Source: Larix sibirica
Taxonomy: Eukaryota; Streptophyta; Pinopsida; Pinales; Pinaceae
Assembly (NCBI GenBank): GCA_004151065.3
Contig: NWUY0300006917.1
Location: 40,472-65,901 of the forward strand
Direction of reading: 5' to 3'
Length of the DNA: 25,430 bases
A program made the position numbers and the translations under genes. Below the pieces are notes generated by a model. That model did no database searches. It worked only from the letters and a program-made list of their open reading frames with translations, and had not been told where the DNA came from. Shown in pieces: positions 1 through 8,200 of the stretch; the first letter of the stretch is position 1, and each line of letters opens with the position of its first letter.

Positions 1-471
1 GTTGCTACTACTGAAATAACAAAGACAAGTCCATTTCGGGGGCCAGAAACTCAGGGAAGTGCTAGTTACAGAAAGACTCCTACCAGTAGCTTGCAGAAAT
101 CAGAATATAAAGGGAAGGTACAAGATGCCATTGCATGTGACAATAAAGATGTTGTGCAAAAGACAAAGGGAATAACAATCTGGTTGAAAGACGGAAAGAA
201 AATACTAGAGGAGAAAACAACTCGATCCCATCAAAAAAGAAACCTGCACCAACTAATGAAGGACATGCATTCTATACTAAGTATGAGAAGGATAAAGATG
301 AGCTCAGAGGGCCCATCAAGAACATTGAACAATGAGTTTACTCTTTCCTGGTCTTTCCAAACTTCATGCTATGATACAAATTTTTGTTTGTCGATGACCA
401 AAGTTTGTGTTCCAAGTTCAAAGAGTTTACCCGTGAGTTTCAGGAGAAATATAATTGTTACTAGTTGCTAA
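1..471 (+). CDS. unidentified open frame, possibly the 3' end of an upstream gene
   Basis: Frame 1 is open from the first base of the window to a stop at 469-471, so it may continue upstream. The translation is hydrophilic and rich in K, T, S and E (for example SPFRGPETQGSASYRKTPTS). From about base 150 a second frame (frame 3) also looks protein-like, reads NNSIPSKKKPAPTNEG and ends at a stop at 333-335. A one-base shift between the two would give a plausible basic C-terminal tail, which suggests either a small frameshift or a decayed exon. I recognise no domain. It could be a terminal exon, a pseudogene or chance. The late part of frame 1 (after about 340) looks like untranslated sequence. 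Confidence 0.25.
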   Translation, partial: VATTEITKTSPFRGPETQGSASYRKTPTSSLQKSEYKGKVQDAIACDNKDVVQKTKGITIWLKDGKKILEEKTTRSHQKRNLHQLMKDMHSILSMRRIKMSSEGPSRTLNNEFTLSWSFQTSCYDTNFCLSMTKVCVPSSKSLPVSFRRNIIVTSC

Positions 472-1399
472 ACACCACCCTTGAGAGTGATAAGTAAGAT
501 TTATGATGGTCTTTCACTAAATCCTTTTACCCAATTTGGACAATGTATTTTATATGAATTTTAACTGTTAAGTAGGACGTGTTTTATTTTTCTCCATGTT
601 CTACATTTTTTGAGTATGTAGAGTTGAGTCCTAACAACTTGATATCTGTGATGAAAGCATATTTAATTTATATGCACTAACATGAAAATTTGGAATATGA
701 ATTCCATGCTACTGTTAGATTGGTGAACCTCCATTGGGTTCTATAAGTTATAGTCAAACCATACAATACCTAAATGATATATTTTGGTTTGTTGTGATCT
801 CTATACCTGATTTGTTGATTTGAATGGTCTTATTTTCGAGGGAGGATTTTCATAAACTGGGAGTAGATTTGTAGTCTGCAAAAGATAAAGGTGATGCAAA
901 ATTATTTGCTATCATTTCAGAACAAGTGAAGAAAGCTTATAGTTATTGTTCTTTTGTAATTTTTTTACTCTATTTATCTTTGTTGTTAATTTGGACTAAA
1001 TTTTAAAAACCAGAACTTCAATTGCCTACAATGCAAATTATACAAGTAGAGCCTGTTGTTCACAGATTCTTCACAAGTATACTTGCACATTCTAGACATA
1101 TTTGATTTTAATATTTGATCTTTTGAGTTAATTTTTAATGAAGCTTCTTCTTTATGCTTGTTCAGATATTGNGTATTTTTATGGGATGTTACACTTGTGT
1201 GAGCTCAATAAACCATAAACAATGGGAAAACTTGCATTTTTTGGGTAATTTAACGAAGGTCTAACCCCAAATTTGTGAAATTTTAGTTTTTTGTTTTCAT
1301 GTGATTGTGTGTAAGTGCCTTGCAAGCCAAAAGCGAGGTTTTTGGGGTAGGCACACTTTCCAACAACAACAACTCCATTCTCCTTTATAATATTTATAA
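472..1399. other. AT-rich intergenic stretch, no gene seen
   Basis: No frame here has protein-like composition, and no tRNA or repeat unit is obvious. One ambiguous base (n) lies at 1172. The - strand frame of about 100 codons at 1179-1493 is low-complexity and overlaps a tRNA-like repeat; I do not regard it as a gene. Confidence 0.5.
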
Positions 1400-1475
1400 G
1401 TCTTTTGTCTAACTCATTTGGTTGAAAGTTGTTTTTTAAACTAAAAAGTCTTAGGTTCAAGTCCTTCCTTTTGTG
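1400..1475 (+). mobile_element. tRNA-like SINE head (degenerate)
   Basis: An A-box-like stretch (ctaactcatttggttgaaag, 1409-1428) is followed about 33 bp later by a good RNA polymerase III B box (ggttcaagtcc, 1454-1464). Order and spacing are those of a tRNA gene, but there is no acceptor stem that pairs, so a functional tRNA is unlikely. This is the usual head of plant tRNA-derived SINEs. No poly(A) or target-site duplication was found, so it may be a fragment. Confidence 0.4.
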
Positions 1476-1650
1476 ACTTTTATAAAAAGCCATGTAACTT
1501 TAAACTATTAAGTAACTTCATTGTAAAAGTGTTTCCTATTTGTTTTATAAAGATGGGTCATCTATTTTAAAATGTAACTTATTTGTTAAAATGAGCTCAT
1601 AAGCAAAGTTAGTAGGGAGGGGATTATTTACTGCATTGAGCACCCATCAC

Positions 1651-1682
1651 CACGTGGTTCAACCTATGCCTGCCACGTGGCA
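1651..1682. promoter_or_regulatory. twin G-boxes, one in a 12-bp palindrome
   Basis: Two CACGTG cores lie 23 bp apart, at 1651-1656 and 1674-1679. The second sits in the perfect 12-bp palindrome tgccacgtggca (1671-1682). G-boxes are bound by plant bZIP and bHLH factors. No gene is recognised directly downstream (XPO1 begins 3.5 kb away), so the target is unknown. Confidence 0.4.
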
Positions 1683-2015
1683 CCTTGTTTCATTTCTTGT
1701 TTTGTTTTAAAAAAAACATAACTTTGACATCTTCAGTCCATTTTTAGTTTCATTTTTTTAATTGCCTATTTTTTTCAAGATCTTCGCATCTAGACCATTA
1801 GTTTATGCTTTTGAAGCCATATTACTTTATTATAAAATGGTTAGTCAAAGTGATTTTATTCTTACTAGCACCAACTACTTATCGCAGAGAGCTTGTATGG
1901 AGGATGTCTTGTGAAATAGTGGACTTTATCATATTACCTTGGAAAAAGAAACTGCCCCCACTCATGTCAATAAGAAAGTAAAATCAGATAATAAAAATTA
2001 CAAATACTGTGGATT

Positions 2016-2268
2016 AATCAAGATATCCATATCTGATGACTTACGATTCCACCTTCAAGGATTTGACACACTAGACTCGGCTTGGGAAATGTAATATACC
2101 CCAGGGTATATTACAACTATGTAATAAATAACTCTTATGTCCATAATCATGATGTCCATATCTTATGACTTATGATTCCACCTTCAAGGATTTGACACAC
2201 TAGATGTGGCTTGGGAAATGTAATACACCTAGGGTATATTACAACTATGTAATAAACAACTCTTATGT
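2016..2268. repeat. two-copy tandem repeat, unit about 129 bp
   Basis: Unit 1 (about 2016-2144) and unit 2 (about 2145-2268) share gattccaccttcaagg (from 2045 and 2174), the block tttgacacactaga, and the end aactcttatgt. They differ at scattered bases. Unit 1 also holds a palindrome, gtaatataccc (2091-2101) against gggtatattac (2104-2114), which is partly decayed in unit 2. Confidence 0.85.
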
Positions 2269-3089
2269 AATAATGGTCATTAGGTATTATCATCAATGTA
2301 GTAATAATGATAAGTCATGCATTTTCCAAAGAACATGACTTATTACTCTCTCCTTGTATTTATATACACTATCCATCATACTAAATAATCATTATGGAAT
2401 ATATGTATTTAAAATAATATATCGTTGAGAACATATATGGATTTGTCCTATTATGCTGGATGATAAAGTGAAGTAACATTTTGGGTTGGATTCAATTTCT
2501 ATCAGAGTTGATTTTTCTGTAAACCCGTGGTTAAGTAATTTTCAGTGGAAATAAAATATTTTTTTGTTTTTTGCACCAGTGTCCCAAAACTATAACTTTA
2601 AACTCTTTGACAGTTATCAGGCTAATGGCCCACTTATCTACAGAGTATTTGAAGAAAAAAATTTGAGGTCTTGTGGTCATTCAATAGATTGTGTAGAATC
2701 ATGTGCAATAAGTATGCCCACTTCATTTTGAGGTTGTTATTTCCTCTACTCATCATCTTACCCTTGTATATATATGCTTTTGATCTTACTTTTTTGTTCA
2801 TCATTTCTATCAGCATACCTTTGCATCTTTAGCGGCAAATGCTAGTTTTAAAGTGCTTCACAAATAATGTTTTTTACATCTCTTGAGGGCAAAAGAGATT
2901 AATATCACAAGTTGAAAGGGAAATAAACATGAAACAAAATGCTAATATAGAGACATGGTATTGTAGTAGATAGCTTAAGAATCACAATGTAAAAATGATC
3001 TACAAAACAAGACATGCAAATCATTAACAATATTAATACCAGAGTGAGAAAGACACAAAACACTACAAATTCACCTTCATCCCCCAATA
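2269..3089. other. AT-rich intergenic stretch, no gene seen
   Basis: No conserved protein, RNA gene or clear repeat was found. The short frames on the - strand here are simple hydrophobic or lysine-rich sequence typical of AT-rich noncoding DNA. Confidence 0.5.
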
Positions 3090-3930
3090 AAGGTGTGCAT
3101 TTATGTAGCGTGTGTAATTACACACCTTCACCCCCACCATCCACTTTCTCTCCTATAGGTGTTGAAGGTGTGCATACCTTGATTCCCCTAGTGGGTGGGT
3201 GGTTGGTGGGGGTTGAAGGTGTGCATCCCTCTCCTAAGCTGAAGGCATGCATTTGTACATGTGCACAAATACACACCTTCACACCTCATTAGACACCTTC
3301 AAGACCATAAAGAGCGAGTGTGGGTGGTGAGAGATGTATATGCCATTCAGAGGATGAAAGTGTGCATTTGTGTATGTACCCTCCTAGGGGTGTAGAAGGT
3401 GTGTGGTGTACAAATGCACACCTTCACCCCCCACCAACCACCCTCTCAAGTGTGTTGGAAGTTCACCTCTATCACCTATCCTCTTCGGGGTGTTGAAGAG
3501 GTGTTGAAGATGTGCATTTGTCCTCCTCCATCTTTGAGAGGGAAGAAGGGTTGTTGAAATCGGTTTACAATTGTACACCGATAAGGTGAATGTGTGCACA
3601 CCTTCATCTCTTGCGGGTGAATGTGTGCACACTTCCACCGCATGAGCATGAGAGGGAGGGCTATTGAAGGTGTGCATTTGTTATATTACAGGGTGTGCAT
3701 TTCTACAATTTCAAGGTGATCGTGTGCACAGATACACCCTCGCCACCCATCTTCTCACCTGTGGGATGACAATACTTGCACCATCACCTTCCACACCCTC
3801 CCCCCTCTCGAGGGTGGACCTTCAACACAAATACACATTTTACATATAAACACACAAGTTCATCAATACTATCCACCATCATGAGATACACAAATACACA
3901 CTTTCACGTTAAAAAAATGGAGTACGTTAA
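3090..3930. repeat. mosaic of a short motif in both orientations (gaaggtgtgcatttgt / acaaatgcacaccttc)
   Basis: The motif or a close variant occurs forward near 3091, 3165, 3215, 3241, 3357, 3505 and 3665, and reversed near 3121, 3263, 3412, 3600 and 3885. An outlier lies at 4379. Spacing is irregular, about 40-150 bp. The longest pair is an inverted repeat: 3197-3226 matches the reverse complement of 3414-3443 at 29 of 30 bases. G/T-rich runs such as gtgggtgggtggttggtg alternate with their C/A-rich complements, so each strand alternates purine-rich and pyrimidine-rich tracts. This is not a regular tandem satellite, and the frames through it are artefacts of low complexity. Confidence 0.8.
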
Positions 3931-4620
3931 TAAGTGCGCAAACTCACTTTCTTTCTTATGGGAATTTACCCCAAATTTGATAAGAATCAAAGTAGTCTAA
4001 ACCTTATACGATTTGGACTTTTTTTTGCTATCATCATTGGAATCCAATGATACAACCTTTGGTAAAATTACATTTTTGAAGGCATAAATGGATTACGCAC
4101 CCTCACATACCTCTTTTTTTTAACACAAAAAAACAACTTTTTATTTAATAATATATTATGATATTTTCATACCCTAAAAAATATAGCGATTTTTGAGCCA
4201 ATAGTATCAGGAAAACATACCCCTATTGCATATAGGTTATGCAATCTTAACAACTGATATCTACAACACCAACAATTTTTAACTCATTTTAAAATAACCA
4301 GCATTTTAAAAAATAATATACCTTAAGCTAAATTTCTCCACTTATTAATTCACTCCTTCCAAAATAAACTAAAAGAAAAGTGTGCATTTGTTCTTATGTG
4401 TTATCCATTGACCTTATGATATAATCTTTGGTTTTTGACCCTTAAGGGGCCGCCAAAGAGCAATTTAAAAATACATAAGAGAAGCCTTAATTCAAAAGTT
4501 TAAAGGTTCCAAGATATTTCCTAGAAACACGGGTATTAATTCTTTAGAAACATTTTTAGCCATAGACTTTTGCTAAGAAAATATTGACTCAAATTATCCT
4601 TGGCCTAATGACCCGCAATT
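3931..4620. other. AT-rich intergenic stretch upstream of XPO1
   Basis: Low-complexity A/T-rich DNA with poly-A and poly-T runs. One isolated copy of the motif of the upstream mosaic (gtgtgcatttgtt) starts near 4381. No gene seen. Confidence 0.5.
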
Positions 4621-4629
4621 GAATGTTTA

Positions 4630-4679
4630 CCAAGGGGAGTTAAACTCACGCCACATGGTGACCAGGGGAGTTGAAACTC
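4630..4679 (+). repeat. short direct repeat in the XPO1 upstream region
   Basis: The block caaggggagttaaactc (4631-4647) recurs as caggggagttgaaactc (4663-4679), 32 bp further on. It lies about 160 bp before the conserved 5' UTR and could be a duplicated regulatory element. There is no functional proof. Confidence 0.45.
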
Positions 4680-4757
4680 GAGAAAGAAGTCGGGCGAGGG
4701 GAAAAGAAAAAAGCCGTTCATGGGGGAATTTTTTAAGAAAAACATATAATTATTTTA

Positions 4758-4768
4758 TTTATATATTT
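4758..4768 (+). promoter_or_regulatory. possible TATA box of XPO1 copy A
   Basis: The sequence tttatatattt lies about 70-80 bp before the point where homology between the two exon 1 copies begins (4837). A start near 4790-4840 would fit. The surroundings are generally AT-rich, so this is only a candidate. Confidence 0.35.
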
Positions 4769-4836
4769 TCACATATTCCTCCTACGCTACCCTTGGCTAC
4801 TATTAAAGTTAATATTTTGGTTGTGTAAAGGGCGCC

Positions 4837-5167
4837 AGCGACAGGAGAAGCGAACACAGCATTAAAAAATTACAGGCAGGGCTGAGCGATTCTGAGGCCA
4901 CATAGAGACAGGAGGCGAGCTAGGGAAACACGGGAACGGAAAGCGACAGAGGGACTAGAAGACTGGATTTGGCTTTTGCTGGTCGGAGTTTATCTTTTGC
5001 CGCAGCTTGATATCTGGATTCGGTATTTTGGCCATGGTTTAGGGTTTATGACTTGCTTGAGGGTTTGAGGTCACGTCAAGGGTTTCGACCTTCGAAGCAG
5101 ACGTTAAAGGCCTCTGGTCACAGGCACCTTGCGATTTCTGTTGGCCGGATAATCTCAAAATAACGCC
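4837..5167 (+). promoter_or_regulatory. XPO1: XPO1 5' leader (copy A) with telo-box and two upstream ORFs
   Basis: This GC-richer, CpG-containing stretch is shared with 10046-10382 and is probably mostly 5' UTR. It contains the telo-box in reverse (ttagggttt, 5039-5047), a motif common near the start of plant housekeeping genes. Two short upstream ORFs precede the main start: ATG-GTT-TAG at 5034-5042, and a six-codon frame (MTCLRV) at 5048-5068. Both are kept in the second copy, the latter as MSCLRV. They may lower initiation at the main ATG. An intron inside the leader cannot be excluded. Confidence 0.55.
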
Positions 5168-5263
5168 ATGGCCGAAAAGCTTTTGGACCTCTCACAACCC
5201 ATTGACGTCCCCCTTCTTGATGCCACTGTTGCGGCTTTCTACGGCACGGGATCTAAAGAAGAG
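5168..5263 (+). CDS. XPO1: XPO1 exon 1, copy A (residues 1-32)
   Basis: Encodes the start of exportin-1 ([20 protein letters not shown] and on to GTGSKEE). The ATG is the first in this frame after the upstream ORFs and matches the family N-terminus, which in Arabidopsis begins MAAEKL and ends this exon with TGSKEE. The donor is GAG|gtgagc, phase 0, which joins exon 2 (RAAAERIL) exactly as in the family. A second copy of this exon lies at 10383. Copy A keeps the conserved residues and the GT donor, so I take it as the functional one, giving a 10.5-kb first intron. Confidence 0.85.
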
Positions 5264-8200
5264 GTGAGCTTTCATGTCTGGCTTATGAAAGAAACATTTA
5301 AATGCATGTCTGGTGCTATTAATTTCTCAATATTTTTTATTATATGCCTGGTTTGAGCTCCAGTTGCGGGTCTACTGCCATGTAAATCGTCATTTCCTCG
5401 CACATTGTTACCGCCGTATGCGTCTGAATGGGTTTTAACGCGTTTTTTTACTCCCTGGAAGTCGACACGCAGGCATATTCTAAAACCCTAATGTGGGTTT
5501 TTGTNNAGAGGTGGCCCAACATGTCTAGAGAATACCTGAAAAGAGAAGGGCAGTTAGGAGAGATGGCCATCAACTAAAGTAACCTATCAACCTCCAAAAA
5601 CCATCATTGAACCCATATAGATAAGCCAACAAAGGGAAGGACTCCAAGCAAAGAGCAATATAAGGGCACTGAAACCTCATCGAGGTCAAGTCAACAAGAG
5701 TCTAAAATCTATGAAGGAAGGAGACCAAATTTAAAATGGCTTCTAGGCACAAAGGATTTTCCCTGAACTCTACCTAAATGATGGATTGGGGGATTGTCGA
5801 CTTGCTTGGAATGATGCATTGTCGCATAATGTACTACACTCTCTCTATCTAAGCCAATTGGCCCAAAGCAAGCTAAAGAAAGCTCAATCGCCAAACCTCC
5901 AAGCCATAGAGGACCATGGCTCTAATGATCATGTCTAAATGTGCATCTTGGATGAGATGCCCTGAAAGTCACTCTAGAAGCATTGTCTCTATAAGGGGGC
6001 ATGGGAACTATTCCCCTTGCTAAGTTGTGGTTGGAAATAATGTCTCAATATTAACCAAGGTCCCACAAACCAAACCCCCAAATAGTTGTATGATGTGGTG
6101 ACCTCAATCTCTTCCCTTTTGAAGTGGAAATAATATAGAGAAAGGGCTTATTGCAATGCGGCGAAGTCCATTACCTTGTCCTTACCAAGTTAAATGTGAA
6201 CTATTGAGGATCACAAAACTACTAAAGGGAACCCAATTGTATTTGTGACCCCTTGAATGAGCAGGCTAGTATTGCATCAATAGTAAAAATGATACATGTC
6301 AACATGATGAAGAATTCAACCATCCCCATCCTAGAGATGCTCTTTGAGAAACAACTCAATCTCATCAATACATATACCAAACAAATTCCATGAGAGGGAA
6401 TTCTTGTTTGACCCTAATAGTGTTGTTAATGAAATCAGAAATTCCATGTGTTGTGTAGAGATGAACTAGACATTGACTCATGAAGTCTCATCATGGTCGT
6501 CAAAAGAGTCTCAAAAATACCAATATAGTCTTAGAAATACCAATATACCCCAACCTCTTAGATAATGGCTTTCTTGAGGCCAAGTCAAACATCTTATGAA
6601 AGTCCAAAAAGCAGCAAAGGACCTTTGAAGACAAATGATGCACCTCCTCAATAATGGCTCGGAGCATAAATATATGATCGATGGTCTAGTACCCTAGATG
6701 AAAAATTCTATCTCCTTTAACACTAAGAACTTGAGAAGTCTCTACCCAAGCTCATTAGAAAGCTACAAGTGAAGCACTATGGTGTAGAGTTTGGAAAATG
6801 TATGCCCCGTCATGATGGTGATGTAGTTATTCATATCTAACTTGTCCCATATGTAGTTTTTTTGTAGCATGGATTTTTTTTGGAATTTAGAGTCTAGAGG
6901 CCATTTGGAGCCTCAGTGTTTATGTATTTTGTTTGAGATATGTATTGCACTCAGTACCATCTTACTATTTTACACTTATTTACTGTATACACTAGAAAAA
7001 ATTGCATATTTAGTGTCCAATGATTTGGATTTACATAAATTTACAGGAATATGTATTTTTATTTAAACTTGTACACTCCATGTATTTTTTGGTCCACCAG
7101 TTCATCCAGTTCTTCAACCCGATTTTTTGCCTGGTTCGAGTTTGGTATCGGTTTTACCATCAACTAGTTCCAGTCAGATTCTAGTTCAAACACCATGGTG
7201 GATCAATTTTAAGAAGCACTTAAATGCTTTGGTGCAAGTTTTATCAACATTAAGGATGCACAATTTTGAGAATCTCTTAAGCAGGGATTGTTTGATATCC
7301 CAATTCCATGGGATCCACAACAACAAAATTCTGAAATCAAAATTGCAAAAAATATTTACTAGGATCCCTAACATCAATTTTCCCTAGTGGACTTCAGAAA
7401 TCGAAAGAAAGGATAGTAATGCTATAGGATATTTTCCCAAATAATAATGCTTGTAGCACAAGCGTCTCTTACTTATTGTTAATATAAGTAGTTGGTCACT
7501 GCCAGTAGCCTCCTCTTCAATATTTTCCACCTGATGTTGCATGTCCCTTACAGTTGTTGATGTTCCTACAGTTGTAGAGACTAAGGCGGCATACTAAAAG
7601 CATGCACGTTTGAGAGTTCACAAAACAACAACATCCCATGTGTTACAAGAGGAGATACAAGTCAAAGTTCACGACCCAAAGATACATCTCCTCAATGTAT
7701 ATGTATAGTTTCTTGTAAATGAAAAAAAAAATTATATTACAATTAACCACATAGTGATACTATCCCCATCGTTAGCATCATTGAATTTTTTATTTTCACT
7801 ATTCAATGTTGATGAACCAAATAATAAGGTCACAAGGGAATAGTTACTCCATACCCCAAGGGTTTTGAGGGACTGTAAAGTGACTTAAAACTATGAAAAA
7901 TCCTAAAATAGATTAGAACTATTCTATCTGTGGAACTTCTGCTTTGCCTGAAACTATACCATCCGTGGAATTTTTATTTCACTGTATTCCTGAGAAAAAT
8001 GAGTTTTTTGGAATGTTCTATATAAATCATATCCAATACCTTACACTGAATCCCACAAAATTTTACAATGCTATTCAAAAAGGCACATTAATTTTATTTT
8101 AGTTTATAATTTATGACAGCAGGAAAATATCAATCGAGAGTTTTAATAGCCAAAGTTATTGTTAGATGTAATCTTATCATTAACCAAATTTACAACTTTT

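Noticed and set aside
3014-3849. Open frames of 60-97 codons on both strands in the 3.0-3.85 kb region
   Set aside because: They run through the low-complexity motif mosaic; their residues (HTFTP, GVHLC repeats) simply translate the repeat in either direction.
4619-4828. 69-codon frame on the + strand before the XPO1 leader
   Set aside because: Overlaps the AT-rich candidate promoter, has no homology, and ends in noncoding-like sequence.
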